Positions 8,116-17,555 of a DNA stretch of 64,000 nt are shown one piece after another. Numbering within the stretch: the stretch's first letter is position 1; every line of letters starts with the position of its first letter. A program made the position numbers and the translations under genes. The notes under the pieces were generated by a model. That model was not told where the DNA came from. It ran no database searches and saw only the letters and a program-made list of their open reading frames with translations. This stretch comes from Deltaproteobacteria bacterium (GTDB lineage Bacteria; UBA10199; SPLOWO2-01-44-7): positions 1 to 64,000 of the forward strand of contig JACQMB010000145.1 in NCBI GenBank assembly GCA_016203765.1. Reading direction: 5' to 3'.

Positions 8116-9161
8116 AAGAAGTCGTCATTCAAAATCGAAAAATGGGCCAGGGTCATCCCTGTTTTATCATTGCCGAAGCCGGAGTGAACCATAACGGCGA
8201 CGTTAAAATGGCCAAAAAATTGATTGATGCGGCCGCCCATGCCGGCGCCGACGCGGTCAAATTTCAGACTTTTAGGGCCGATAACGTGGTGACATCGGAT
8301 GCACCTAAGGCCCAATACCAGATTCGAGCGACCGGGCGTCAGGAATCCCAACTGGAGATGCTGAAAAAATTGGAGCTTCCTTTGGAGGCCTTTCAGGAAT
8401 TGCAGAATTATTGTCTCCAAAAAGGGATTCTTTTCATGTCCACCCCTTTCGACGAAGATTGCGCCGATTTTTTGGATGAGATGGGCATGCCGGTTTTCAA
8501 AATCCCTTCGGGGGAGTTGACAAACGCCTTTTTTGTCGCTCACGTGGCCGAGAAAAAAAAACCACTGATTGTTTCAACCGGCATGGCAACGCTCGAAGAA
8601 GTGGACGCGGCTGTCAGAATAATTTTGGATGCCAATAATACAAAATTCGTTTTACTGCACTGCGTGAGCAGTTACCCTGCCGATCCCGGAGATGTGAATC
8701 TCCGCGCGATGGATGCGCTACGAAAATTTTTCAAAGTGCCTGTCGGATTTTCAGACCATACGCGGGGGATCGAGGTAGCCTTGGCGGCAGTAGCCATGGG
8801 AGCTTGCGTTTTGGAGAAACATTTTACCCTGTGCAGAAGGATGTCGGGTCCTGATCATCAGGTTTCTCTTGAGCCGGATGAGTTGATGCAATTAGTAAAA
8901 GGAATCCGAACCGTCGAAATGGCTTTTGGGAACGGATTAAAACAACCCTGTGAAGCAGAGATCGATACTGCCAAAGTGGCCAGAAGGAGCCTTGTTGCGA
9001 ACAGAGATATTGCAAAGGGGTCCCGCCTCGCATTGGAATGGGTAGCTATCAAGAGGCCGGGTACCGGTTTGGCTCCAGCCATTCTTCCCAGGCTGGTGGG
9101 ACTTCAGGTGAAATCGGATATCCAAGCCGGCTCTTTTTTGACTTTGGAGATGTTTGAATAA
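8109..9161 (+). CDS. neuB: N-acetylneuraminate/legionaminate synthase family (NeuB)
   Basis: A 350-residue NeuB-family synthase that condenses phosphoenolpyruvate with a 6-deoxy-HexNAc or ManNAc-type sugar to give a nine-carbon acid. Landmarks are IAEAGVNHNGD at 21-31, KFQTF, IPSGE, LHCVSSYP, GFSDHT and EKHFT in the barrel, then a C-terminal SAF (antifreeze-like) domain from about residue 290 (ARRSLVANRDIAKG). Length and domain order are normal. The start overlaps the SDR stop by 7 bases. The family includes NeuB, LegI and PseI; the surrounding PseB-, LegC- and PglD-like genes argue for a legionaminic or pseudaminic type product rather than plain Neu5Ac. Confidence 0.92.
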   Translation: MVKEVVIQNRKMGQGHPCFIIAEAGVNHNGDVKMAKKLIDAAAHAGADAVKFQTFRADNVVTSDAPKAQYQIRATGRQESQLEMLKKLELPLEAFQELQNYCLQKGILFMSTPFDEDCADFLDEMGMPVFKIPSGELTNAFFVAHVAEKKKPLIVSTGMATLEEVDAAVRIILDANNTKFVLLHCVSSYPADPGDVNLRAMDALRKFFKVPVGFSDHTRGIEVALAAVAMGACVLEKHFTLCRRMSGPDHQVSLEPDELMQLVKGIRTVEMAFGNGLKQPCEAEIDTAKVARRSLVANRDIAKGSRLALEWVAIKRPGTGLAPAILPRLVGLQVKSDIQAGSFLTLEMFE

Positions 9162-9162
9162 C

Positions 9163-11172
9163 ATGGAGACCCATTGTTTTGTTGAACGACTTTCCCTGTT
9201 CCATTGGTTCTTTCAAGTCTTTCCATTCGCGTTAAAAGCAAGATTCAAAACCTTGTTTATTTTTGACGCCAAACCTTTTGCCTTGGATGTCGCGGAGAAA
9301 ATGGGGACCTATTTTGGAATCAAAGTGGAAAAGCTGCAATTTCGCCTGGTGGATATTAGAGATGAGAATGGGATGCTCATCCGGCTTAGAATTCCCTTTC
9401 GGGATTTGAGGGACCTTGAAAATGATTTTTTCCCCCATAGTCCTTCCCTGTTGGAGGGAAGAGTGAATGGAAACCGGTTGTGTTCCTATTTGCGAAAAGA
9501 AGTGATCTCGCCGGAAATTGTTTCCGGAGGCTCCCTGTCCCGAACACTTTTTTTGGTTCATGTTTGCCGCTGGAAAACAAAAGGGAAATGTTTTTTGTTC
9601 ACCGGTTATCCGGTCTATTCAGAGGCATTAAAAAGGTACGCTTTAAAATACCAAGTTGAACTTTTTTCCCTCTGGTCGCCGTTTCGCATTCAATGGAAAA
9701 GGAACGCGGTTTTAAAATATTGGTACCATCTTTTTTTCAACTGGGTGTGGCGGATTAAATATCGGGTTGGGCCCTTTCTCAAAAGGGCTTCAGCCGCTTC
9801 AGGAAAAGATCCAAAGATCGCCATCGATTATTATAACCTGTTGAATATAAGCCAGCCGGAAAAATATTCCGATTTTTCCTTCTACCAGCAGTCTGAAATC
9901 AAGGGGAGCGATATACTGGCCTTTCTCTATACGGCGGCGGATCCTCTGGATGAAGAGAGGCTGAGAGTTTTTGAAAAGCATCGGATGGAGGTTTTGCCCC
10001 TTCATTTTCGGGCAACCAAGGTTGCCAGCCATCCCCCCTGGATTCCAACTTGGAAGGCCATGTTGAGAGGCTCCCCCCCTGACTCGCTGGCCAGGCAGTT
10101 CCCCGAGGTGAAAAATTTGCGAGCGCTCTTTTCCTCTTATCAGTGGCTTTACACCTATTGGCGGCAACTTTTTCAGGAAACCAATGCCAAAATATATCTT
10201 TCCTGGCACAAATATAATGGGGGCCATATGGCCATTGCCGATGCAATTCAGGAAGCAGGCGGTGTCATGGGCATTTATCAGCGGGCCCTGGATGTTACCC
10301 CTTTTAGCGAATGTCGGTTGGATGTTGACTTTGCCTTTGGGTATTCCAAAATAATGGCCGATCTGGAAAAGGAACAGATGTCGAGGATTCCCTATTTTAT
10401 CGTAACAGGTTATTTGGGAGATCATCGGTTTGCTTTGTTGCGGAATTGCGCTTCAAAGAAGAGAGAAGAAATTTTACAACGTGGCACAAAAAGGATCATT
10501 GCTTTTACCGATGAAAATTCCGCAGTCGATGACCGGTGGCACACCGGAAACCGGTTTATGCGGGAAAACTATGATTTTTTGTTGGAAAAATTACTGCAAA
10601 ATCCCTGGCTGGGCTTAATTATCAAGCCCAAAGTTCCTTCGACGTTGCGATTTCGGCTGGGGCCCCTTGCGGCAACATTGAAAAGAGCGGAGGCAACGGG
10701 ACGTTGTTTGGTCTATGAGGAGGGATCTTCCTTCGGTTCTTGTCCTCCTGCCCTTGCCGCCCTTTCGGCCGATGTTGCCATTCATGGACATTTGTGTGCC
10801 CCCACTGCCCCTTTTGAATGTGCCTTGGCCGGTGTGCCAACTTTGATGCTCGATAGAGAAGGTTTTCCGGTGAGCCCATTGTATGATTTGGGTGTCGGAA
10901 AAGTTGTTTTTAAAAGTTGGGAACATTTGTGGGAGACATGTCTTGAGCATTGGCAAAACCATCAGGGAATTCAAGGATTTGGAGACTGGTCACCCATGCT
11001 GGACCATTTTGATCCGTTTCGAGACGGCAAGGCCTCCGAAAGGATGGGCATCTTTTTGAAATGGATGCTTGAAGATTTTAAGGCCGGGTGTAATCGAGAG
11101 GCGGTGATGGCCAATGCCGCGGAACGTTATTGCAAACAATGGGGACAGGATAAAGTGATGGCGATTCATTAA
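9163..11172 (+). CDS. Large putative glycosyltransferase / surface carbohydrate biosynthesis protein
   Basis: A 669-residue soluble protein without a clear signature. The C-terminal third looks like the nucleotide-sugar half of a GT-B fold: an invariant-looking HGHLCAPTAPFECALAGVPT stretch near residue 540, followed by MLDREGFPVSP, resembles regions of polysialyltransferase-like and capsule enzymes where a conserved Glu and small residues contact the donor. The N-terminal part is lineage specific. It directly follows neuB and precedes a PtmE-like gene, so transfer of the nonulosonic acid is a reasonable guess. ATG 9163 was chosen; a TTG at 9154 overlaps neuB. The family assignment is tentative. 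Confidence 0.55.
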   Translation: METHCFVERLSLFHWFFQVFPFALKARFKTLFIFDAKPFALDVAEKMGTYFGIKVEKLQFRLVDIRDENGMLIRLRIPFRDLRDLENDFFPHSPSLLEGRVNGNRLCSYLRKEVISPEIVSGGSLSRTLFLVHVCRWKTKGKCFLFTGYPVYSEALKRYALKYQVELFSLWSPFRIQWKRNAVLKYWYHLFFNWVWRIKYRVGPFLKRASAASGKDPKIAIDYYNLLNISQPEKYSDFSFYQQSEIKGSDILAFLYTAADPLDEERLRVFEKHRMEVLPLHFRATKVASHPPWIPTWKAMLRGSPPDSLARQFPEVKNLRALFSSYQWLYTYWRQLFQETNAKIYLSWHKYNGGHMAIADAIQEAGGVMGIYQRALDVTPFSECRLDVDFAFGYSKIMADLEKEQMSRIPYFIVTGYLGDHRFALLRNCASKKREEILQRGTKRIIAFTDENSAVDDRWHTGNRFMRENYDFLLEKLLQNPWLGLIIKPKVPSTLRFRLGPLAATLKRAEATGRCLVYEEGSSFGSCPPALAALSADVAIHGHLCAPTAPFECALAGVPTLMLDREGFPVSPLYDLGVGKVVFKSWEHLWETCLEHWQNHQGIQGFGDWSPMLDHFDPFRDGKASERMGIFLKWMLEDFKAGCNREAVMANAAERYCKQWGQDKVMAIH

Positions 11173-11175
11173 TAT

Positions 11176-12246
11176 ATGTATACCCGAACGGAAACATTTT
11201 GTATTTCAAAAAACGCCACAACTCAGGAGGCCATTGCCAAGATGAATGAGGGACGGCTCGGCATTGTGTTGGTGGTGGACGAGGACCGGCGGTTGATTGG
11301 AACCATTACCGATGGGGATATTCGGCGGGCGGTACTTGCCAAATTCCCCCTCTCCCATCTTGTTACGGCCTTGCTGGAGCAAAAGACCGGCACCGAATAT
11401 GCCAAACCGCTTTATGCTTTGGCCGGACAAACAAAAAGCGAATATCTAAAAATTTTGAGACAAAATGCCCTTTCACATCTTCCAATTATCAATGGAGAAA
11501 AACAGGTGGTGGCCCTTCTGACCTCGGATGAATTTATGGTTGATTCCCTTGCCTCCATCGATGCCGTGGTGATGGCCGGGGGGAGAGGAATCAGGCTCAT
11601 GCCTTTGACGGGGGATATTCCCAAACCGATGCTTCCGGTCGGCGAGAAACCGTTGTTGGAAATTATCATCCATAAGCTTAGAACCGCTGGCATTCAAAAA
11701 ATAAATGTCACAACACACCACAAACCGGAAAAGATCAAAGAATATTTCGGCGACGGCCGGGATTTCGGCATTGATTTGAATTATGTTTCCGAGGAACGTC
11801 CGTTGGGGACGGCCGGGGCTCTGGGGCTTTTGGAAAACATTCAGAAGACCACGTTGGTCATCAATGGTGATATTTTAACCGATGTCGATTTTAAGGCGAT
11901 GTTTCAATTTCACCGGGAGCATAACGCCGATTTGACGGTTGCCGTTCGCGTCTGCGAACTGGAGGTTCCTTTTGGGGTGGTTGAATGTCAGGGGGCTCAG
12001 GTGAAGGCGATCCAGGAAAAACCCAAAGTGAGTTTGATGGTCAACGCGGGCATTTATTTATTGGAACCACACGTTTATTCTTATATCCCCGCTGGCGAGC
12101 AATACCACATGACCGACCTGATTCAGCATCTGATTTCCAAAAAAATCAATGTCATCAGCTTTCCCATCCACGAATATTGGATTGATATCGGGGCCCATGC
12201 TGAATACGAAAAAGCCCAAAAAGAGATCGAGCGGTTTAATTTCTAA
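11176..12246 (+). CDS. CBS-domain nucleotidyltransferase (PtmE-like)
   Basis: A 356-residue protein with two CBS motifs (residues ~8-120) followed by a sugar-phosphate nucleotidyltransferase domain starting DAVVMAGGRG and RLMPLTGDIPKPMLPVG. This layout matches PtmE of the Campylobacter legionaminic acid pathway, which makes GDP-glucosamine. Here it would supply a nucleotide-hexosamine for the route ending at NeuB; whether GTP or another nucleotide is used cannot be read. CBS domains may sense adenosyl ligands. It is separated by three bases from each neighbour. Confidence 0.82.
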   Translation: MYTRTETFCISKNATTQEAIAKMNEGRLGIVLVVDEDRRLIGTITDGDIRRAVLAKFPLSHLVTALLEQKTGTEYAKPLYALAGQTKSEYLKILRQNALSHLPIINGEKQVVALLTSDEFMVDSLASIDAVVMAGGRGIRLMPLTGDIPKPMLPVGEKPLLEIIIHKLRTAGIQKINVTTHHKPEKIKEYFGDGRDFGIDLNYVSEERPLGTAGALGLLENIQKTTLVINGDILTDVDFKAMFQFHREHNADLTVAVRVCELEVPFGVVECQGAQVKAIQEKPKVSLMVNAGIYLLEPHVYSYIPAGEQYHMTDLIQHLISKKINVISFPIHEYWIDIGAHAEYEKAQKEIERFNF

Positions 12247-12249
12247 TTT

Positions 12250-13413
12250 ATGATATCCCAAAAGATTTTGTTGTGTGAACCGTATCTTTCCGGCAGGGAA
12301 TGGAAGTATGTTAAGGAGTGCCTCGATTCGGGGTGGATTGCCACTTCGGGTTCCTTCCTTGGCCGCTTTGAAAAAGAGGTGGCCCAATGCGTCGGCTCCG
12401 CCCATGCGGTGGGGGTGGCCACCGGCACGGCGGCCTTGCACCTGGCGTTATTGGCGGCGGGGGTTCAGCCGGAAGAGGAGGTTTTGGTCCCCACCATCAC
12501 TTTTATTGCTCCAGTGAATGCCATCCGCTACGCCGGGGCCCATCCGGTTTTGATGGATGTGGACCCCCTAAACTGGCAATTGGATGTGGGGAAGGTGGAG
12601 CGATTTTTGCGGGAGGCCTGTTCTTTTCATGATGGAATTGTAACAAACAAGAATACCCATCGGCGTGTCAAAGCCATTTTGGCCGTCCATCTTCTGGGCC
12701 TATGCTGCCCCATGGATCGTTTGGTTCCTCTGGCCAAAGAGTTTCAGCTGAAACTCATCGAGGATGCGGCGGAAGGGCTGGGCGTTCGTTATCGGGGCAG
12801 GCATGTGGGGACCTTTGGCGATATCGGCACGTTGAGTTTTAACGGGAACAAACTGGTGAGCGCCGGATCGGGCGGAATGGTCCTGACGCAAAAAAGGGAT
12901 TTGGCTGAAAGGGTACGCTATTTGGCGACCCAGGCGAAGGATAATCCGGATGAATTTTTTCACGGGGCTGTTGGTTTTAATTACCGCCTGACCAATCTTC
13001 ACGCCGCGGTTGGTTTGGCCCAGATGGAGGAGCTGGAGGAAAGAATTTCCAAGAAGCGCCGAATCGCCGCCTTTTACGAGAAAAGATTGGGGGAAATTCC
13101 GGGAGTATCTCTCATGCCCCAAATTGCCCACTGTGAGCCGACCTATTGGCTTTATACCATTTTGCTTGCCAAAGGAGAAAGGCGAAAGGAAGTTTTGAAG
13201 GCTTTGCATGCGGCCGGCATTATGGCCCGGCCTCTCTTTCATCCGATCCATGGCCTCCCCCCTTATCAAGGGACCCAGACTTTTTGCATTGAGCATGCGG
13301 AGTCCATTTATGCAAGGGCGGTTTGTCTTCCTTCCAGTTTGGGTTTGGATCAAGCAGCCCTGGAGGCAGTTGTTGCCTGTTTGGAAAAAGCGTTAATACC
13401 ATGTCGATATTAA
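12250..13413 (+). CDS. DegT/DnrJ/EryC1 aminotransferase (LegC-like)
   Basis: A 387-residue PLP-dependent sugar aminotransferase. Features are ATGTAALHLAL (phosphate-binding loop), IEDAAEGLG with the cofactor-contacting Asp, and the PLP lysine in FNGNKLVSAGSGGM. It should aminate C4 of a nucleotide-linked 4-keto-6-deoxy-HexNAc. The context of a PtmE-like gene before and a PglD-like acyltransferase after is the order of legionaminic acid operons (ptmE, legC, legH). The start ATG follows the upstream stop by three bases. Confidence 0.88.
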   Translation: MISQKILLCEPYLSGREWKYVKECLDSGWIATSGSFLGRFEKEVAQCVGSAHAVGVATGTAALHLALLAAGVQPEEEVLVPTITFIAPVNAIRYAGAHPVLMDVDPLNWQLDVGKVERFLREACSFHDGIVTNKNTHRRVKAILAVHLLGLCCPMDRLVPLAKEFQLKLIEDAAEGLGVRYRGRHVGTFGDIGTLSFNGNKLVSAGSGGMVLTQKRDLAERVRYLATQAKDNPDEFFHGAVGFNYRLTNLHAAVGLAQMEELEERISKKRRIAAFYEKRLGEIPGVSLMPQIAHCEPTYWLYTILLAKGERRKEVLKALHAAGIMARPLFHPIHGLPPYQGTQTFCIEHAESIYARAVCLPSSLGLDQAALEAVVACLEKALIPCRY

Positions 13414-14051
13414 CTCAAACTAAAATTTTCTGTGTTATCTTGGGGGGCGGCGGTCATGCCCGCGTTGTGGTTGACTGTTTGAAAAGCTTGGGTGCGGCTC
13501 ATCCTTGCGCGGTTCTCGATCAAGATCGCTCCCTTTGGGGGAAGGAGGTTTTGGGTGTTCCAATCCGTGGAGGACTCGAACTTCTGCCCAAATTGAAAGC
13601 AGAGGGGGCAACCTATTTTGTGCCGGCTGTCGGAGGGGTGGGGGATAACAACCCCCGCCGACGCATTTTTGATGCTGGTTTACAACACGGTTTGACGGCA
13701 CTGACGCTTATCCACCCCTCGGCAACGGTTTCGCCCCATGCCCAGATCGGCCAAGGGACGGTCATTTTTGCGGGTGCCATTATCAATGCGGGGGTGATCA
13801 TCGGCGATAATTGCATCATCAACACCGGCGCCATTATCGATCACGATTGCCGGATCGGGGATCATGTCCATATTGCGCCAGGCGCTGTTCTTTCCGGGGA
13901 AGTTTGTGTGGCACGGAGCGCCCATCTCGGGACCGGAGCGAGCGTTATACAGGGCATTCATATCGGGGAGGAGGCTATCGTGGGGGCCGGCGGTGTCGTG
14001 GTCCGTAATATCTCTCCAAGGTCTGTTGTAAAGGGAGTCCCCGCGAAGTGA
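13401..14051 (+). CDS. NeuD/PglD-like sugar acyltransferase
   Basis: A 216-residue left-handed beta-helix acyltransferase. The N-terminal Rossmann-like sugar-binding part starts VILGGGGHARVV; hexapeptide repeats follow (HPSATVSPHAQIG, GDNCIINTGAIIDHD, GAVLSGEVCV) with a catalytic-type histidine in IIDHDC. PglD and LegH members acetylate the C4-amine created by the preceding aminotransferase; NeuD members O-acetylate sialic acid. Context favours the N-acyltransferase role. ATG 13401 overlaps the aminotransferase by 13 bases; the in-frame region further upstream is read-through. Confidence 0.85.
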   Translation: MSILTQTKIFCVILGGGGHARVVVDCLKSLGAAHPCAVLDQDRSLWGKEVLGVPIRGGLELLPKLKAEGATYFVPAVGGVGDNNPRRRIFDAGLQHGLTALTLIHPSATVSPHAQIGQGTVIFAGAIINAGVIIGDNCIINTGAIIDHDCRIGDHVHIAPGAVLSGEVCVARSAHLGTGASVIQGIHIGEEAIVGAGGVVVRNISPRSVVKGVPAK

Positions 14052-14093
14052 TCCTCGGCTTGAGAAACGCATTGACACAAAGGAGATCGAACT

Positions 14094-15134
14094 ATGTTTA
14101 ACGATAAATCCGTATTGATCACCGGCGGAACCGGTTCCTTCGGCCAAAAAATGACTAGGGTTCTGATTCAGGAATATCGCCCGAAAAAACTGATCATCTT
14201 CAGCCGGGATGAGCTCAAACAATTTGAAATGGCTCAAAAATGGAATCCAGCCCGGCTCCCTTTTCTGCAGTATGTCCTGGGGGATGTCAGGGATCGTGAT
14301 CGTCTTATGCATGTTTTTAAAGGCGTGGATTGTGTGATTCATGCGGCGGCCTTGAAAATGGTTCCGGCCGCGGAGGGGAATCCCACCGAATATATCCAGA
14401 CTAATGTGATAGGGGCGATGAATGTGATCGATGCCGCCTTAACCAACGGGGTAGAGCGGGTTATGGCCCTCTCCACCGACAAGGCTTGTAACCCGGTCAA
14501 TCTCTACGGGGCCACCAAACTTTGTTCCGACAAACTCTTTGCCGCGGCCAATGCCAGACGGGAACCATCCCGAACCCGGTTTGCTATTGTTCGCTACGGC
14601 AATGTTCTGGGATCGCGCGGTTCGGTGGTCCCTTTTTTCAGAGAGAGGGCCAAGACCGGCAAACTTCCCATTACCGACAAACGGATGACCCGTTTTTGGA
14701 TTACTCTCGATCAAGCGGTCCATTTTGTCATTTCAACCCTGGAAAAAGCAAGGGGAGGGGAAATTTTTGTGCCGCGCATCCCTTCAATGAAACTTGTCGA
14801 TTTGGCGCGGGCGATTGCGCCCCACTGTGCGCTGGAAGAAGTGGGGATGCGTCCCGGGGAAAGGATCCATGAAACATTAATAAGCGAAGACGACGCCCGC
14901 AATACGATCCGATTTAATAATTGTTATGTGATTTGTCCTCATACCCCCTCCCCGGAGGAGCTTCTGAAATCTTATGACGGTAAGGGGCAGATTTGTCCCG
15001 AAGGATTCAGCTACAGCTCCGCCGGAAACAGCGAATGGCTCGGCGTGGAAGAGTTAAAAGAAATTGTGGGACAGATCGAATCCGATTACGCCATCGAACA
15101 ATCCCGATGGTCGATGGAAGATGTCCCGCAATAA
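14094..15134 (+). CDS. pseB: UDP-N-acetylglucosamine 4,6-dehydratase (inverting), PseB-like
   Basis: A 346-residue polysaccharide-biosynthesis SDR. GGTGSFG at residues 11-17 binds NADP; the catalytic set is Thr-Asp-Lys (128-130) and Tyr138/Lys142 in NLYGATK; RYGNVLGSRGSV and ITDKRMTRFWITL are conserved in PseB. The tyrosine in YGATK separates it from WbjB/CapE enzymes, where methionine is usual. It converts UDP-GlcNAc to the 4-keto-6-deoxy L-arabino sugar that begins pseudaminic acid synthesis. It has its own strong Shine-Dalgarno (AAAGGAG, 14079-14085) after a 42-base gap, so translation can initiate independently. Confidence 0.9.
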   Translation: MFNDKSVLITGGTGSFGQKMTRVLIQEYRPKKLIIFSRDELKQFEMAQKWNPARLPFLQYVLGDVRDRDRLMHVFKGVDCVIHAAALKMVPAAEGNPTEYIQTNVIGAMNVIDAALTNGVERVMALSTDKACNPVNLYGATKLCSDKLFAAANARREPSRTRFAIVRYGNVLGSRGSVVPFFRERAKTGKLPITDKRMTRFWITLDQAVHFVISTLEKARGGEIFVPRIPSMKLVDLARAIAPHCALEEVGMRPGERIHETLISEDDARNTIRFNNCYVICPHTPSPEELLKSYDGKGQICPEGFSYSSAGNSEWLGVEELKEIVGQIESDYAIEQSRWSMEDVPQ

Positions 15135-15138
15135 AGAG

Positions 15139-16056
15139 ATGACCAAACCAAGGGTTCTGATTACCGGTGTCAGCGGTCTGTTGGGGAGTAACCTGGCCTG
15201 GTTGTATCGAGACCGTTATTCCGTTTTGGGCCTTTACCGCCGTCATCCGGTTTCATGGCCCGGCGTTCGGACCCTCCGGCAGGACCTTCTGGAAATTTTG
15301 AGCTTGAAAAAATGCGTTCATGATTTTCGTCCGGATATTCTGATTCATTGTGCCGCGCTGACCGATGTGGATGCCTGTGAGCGGAACAAACAGGAGGCGG
15401 AACAAGCCAATATCGAGGCGACCCGAAAGGTGGTGGATTGTTTGAACGGCTTGCCCACGCGGCTGATCCACATATCGACCGACTCTGTTTTTGACGGTGA
15501 GAAGGGAAATTACTCGGAGACGGACCCGGTTCATCCGGTCAATCATTATGGCTGGACAAAATGGAAGGCGGAAACGGAGTCGTTAAAACGGAAAGGGACC
15601 TTGGTGTTCAGAACGACCGTTTTCGGATGGAACGTTCAGGAAAAGGAGAGCCTGGGGGAATGGGTTTTGCATCGGATGATGCGCAAGGAAAAGATTAACG
15701 GATTTAGCGACGTTGTTTTTTCTCCCCTTTACACCATGGAGTTGGGAAGGCTGATGGAAAAAACTTGGCAAAAGGGGCTGGCCGGTCTCTATCACTGCGC
15801 CGGATCGAACGCCTGCTCCAAATATGATTTCGCCGTTCAACTTGCCCGTGTGTTTCATCTGGATGAAACAGCCGTGAATTCGATCTCGGTGGATGCCCTT
15901 GCCCTGCCGGCCAGGAGGCCCAAGAATCTTTCGCTGAAAACATCTAAGTTAACGGAATCATTAGGAAATTCATTGCCAAGCGTTCAGCGATCGATTCAAT
16001 CCTTTTTTGATGATTTTGAGCGCGGCCTCCCCCGGAAATTAAAAGGACTTGCATGA
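15139..16056 (+). CDS. RmlD-like sugar nucleotide reductase (SDR)
   Basis: A 305-residue extended SDR of the dTDP-4-dehydrorhamnose reductase superfamily. VLITGVSGLLGSN is the cofactor loop; IHISTDSVFDG and HYGWTKWKAE (Tyr-x-x-x-Lys) form the active site. It likely reduces a 4-keto-deoxysugar made by PseB or another dehydratase. ATG 15139 puts the cofactor loop at the usual distance and follows the pseB stop by 4 bases; ATG 15121 (overlapping pseB) is an alternative. The substrate is unassigned. Confidence 0.8.
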   Translation: MTKPRVLITGVSGLLGSNLAWLYRDRYSVLGLYRRHPVSWPGVRTLRQDLLEILSLKKCVHDFRPDILIHCAALTDVDACERNKQEAEQANIEATRKVVDCLNGLPTRLIHISTDSVFDGEKGNYSETDPVHPVNHYGWTKWKAETESLKRKGTLVFRTTVFGWNVQEKESLGEWVLHRMMRKEKINGFSDVVFSPLYTMELGRLMEKTWQKGLAGLYHCAGSNACSKYDFAVQLARVFHLDETAVNSISVDALALPARRPKNLSLKTSKLTESLGNSLPSVQRSIQSFFDDFERGLPRKLKGLA

Positions 16057-17555
16057 AAGCACTGAGCCGCCAACAACTCGACGCCCTCTTTCGTGAAATC
16101 CGCGGGCGCTATCCCCGCCTGGCCGTTTTGGCCATTCCCTGGATTTTTTCCACGATGTGGTCCTATCCTTTAAAGCCGTCTCCCGAACATGTTCAACCCT
16201 TCCCGATTTTCGTTGCCATCTTGTTTCGGGTTCCCTGGCTGGCGCTGCGCGCCATCGCGTTAAGCGGGCGTATCCTATGGCTTCGCCTTTCCTTTCGGAA
16301 TGCCCTGCGCGATTATCGTTCCCGATCGTTTGAGGGGCTGGCCAAGACCTGGGCTTTTTCCATGGAAAATTCCGGGGGGGACCGAGATTTTTATTTGGGG
16401 GATTTGGCGGAACAGCTCCGCTCCAGGAATGTTCGGGTGTTGACGTTGTATGATTACGGAACGAATAAAAAAGGATGGGGGAAGAGACAAAACGGGCCGC
16501 GGCTACCGGAGCTGGCTCTTCTTTCGTTCCGGTCCGTATTGAAGATGTTGGGGGAACAATGCCGGGCGGCGCTCCTTCTCTATTTCAAGGGGTTCGGGGA
16601 GAGGGATAAAACGTTGCGGGGTTTGATCTGGCTGGCCGGCCGGGATTGCCTCCGCGCGATGACTCTGCGCAACGGGCTCTTTTATTGGATCGGCAGGGAG
16701 GCGGCCCGCCGATGGAAACCCGTTTTTTTTATAACCTTGTATGAAGGGAATGCCTGGGAAAAGTGTCTGGCCTTGGGCCTTCGCTCCGTCGATTCCCCCT
16801 GCAAACTGGTGGGCTATCAGCATACGGTCATTATGCCTCACGCGTATGAACTGCAACGGCCGTCCAATTCCCTCGCGGGGATCAAACCTCCGGAATTGAT
16901 CCTGAGTGTCGGCACGCGGCCGATGCAATGGTTGCAGGCAAGTCATCAGCCGTTCGGAGTCCGTTTCATTCCCTTTGGGACCTTTCGTTATTTCAATCCG
17001 GACGAAAAGAGGGGAATCCCCCGTCCGGACGTCAAAACACTTTTGGTTCTGCCGGAAGGGATTGTCTCCGAGATGATTTTTCTGTTCGACGCGGCCCTCG
17101 ATTTGGCGTCCCTCTTGCCCGATTACCGGATTTTATTTCGTTGTCATCCCGCGATCCCTTTCGAAAAAGTCCGTTCGCGGTTAAAGCGGGATCTGGGGGA
17201 CTGTCCCAATGTGTCCCTCTCCGGGGCGGGCCGCATTGAGGAGGATTTCCTGGCCGCTTCCATGATTCTTTACCGCGGTTCTTCGGCCATTCTCTATGCC
17301 ATTTTAAGCGGGCTGAAACCGTTTTATTTGCGCAAAAATTCCGAGGAAGAGGTGATTGATCCGCTTTTTGATCTGGCCTCCTGGCGTCAGCGGGCCGATT
17401 CGGTTTCGGAATTGGCGGGCCAGATGAGGAGCTATTCGGAAAGCGCTTTGTCCGAAATCCAAGATGATTGGCACAAGGCGAATCGGTTTGTCGGGGAATA
17501 TGTACAGCCGGTCGGACCCCGGTCTTTTGACCGTTTTTTGGAGGCGCTCCAATGA
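16053..17555 (+). CDS. Surface carbohydrate biosynthesis protein (GT-B-like)
   Basis: A 500-residue protein resembling the TIGR04326-type surface carbohydrate biosynthesis family. Visible elements are VGYQHTVIMPHAYELQ, a segment ILSVGTRPMQWLQ, then LLVLPEGI and ILFRCHPAIP, ending with ILYRGSSAILYAILSGLKPFYL, the pattern of a GT-B C-terminal domain (donor-site glycines and a His-Pro). An N-terminal hydrophobic stretch (IPWIFSTMWSYPL and VAILFRVPWLALRAIAL) could attach it to the membrane. It overlaps the RmlD-like gene and the next oxidoreductase by 4 bases each. A glycosyltransferase role is likely but unproven. Confidence 0.6.
   Translation: MKALSRQQLDALFREIRGRYPRLAVLAIPWIFSTMWSYPLKPSPEHVQPFPIFVAILFRVPWLALRAIALSGRILWLRLSFRNALRDYRSRSFEGLAKTWAFSMENSGGDRDFYLGDLAEQLRSRNVRVLTLYDYGTNKKGWGKRQNGPRLPELALLSFRSVLKMLGEQCRAALLLYFKGFGERDKTLRGLIWLAGRDCLRAMTLRNGLFYWIGREAARRWKPVFFITLYEGNAWEKCLALGLRSVDSPCKLVGYQHTVIMPHAYELQRPSNSLAGIKPPELILSVGTRPMQWLQASHQPFGVRFIPFGTFRYFNPDEKRGIPRPDVKTLLVLPEGIVSEMIFLFDAALDLASLLPDYRILFRCHPAIPFEKVRSRLKRDLGDCPNVSLSGAGRIEEDFLAASMILYRGSSAILYAILSGLKPFYLRKNSEEEVIDPLFDLASWRQRADSVSELAGQMRSYSESALSEIQDDWHKANRFVGEYVQPVGPRSFDRFLEALQ

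Noticed and set aside
14072..14077. TTGACA upstream of pseB as a promoter -35 box
   Set aside because: Any -10 at normal spacing would fall inside the pseB coding region past its start codon; the AAAGGAG next to it is a ribosome-binding site.
14094..15134. PseB gene as WbjB/CapE (UDP-L-FucNAc synthesis with the RmlD-like and WecB genes)
   Set aside because: The catalytic segment is NLYGATK with tyrosine as in PseB, whereas WbjB/CapE proteins have methionine there; WecB is 26 kb away and paired with WecC.
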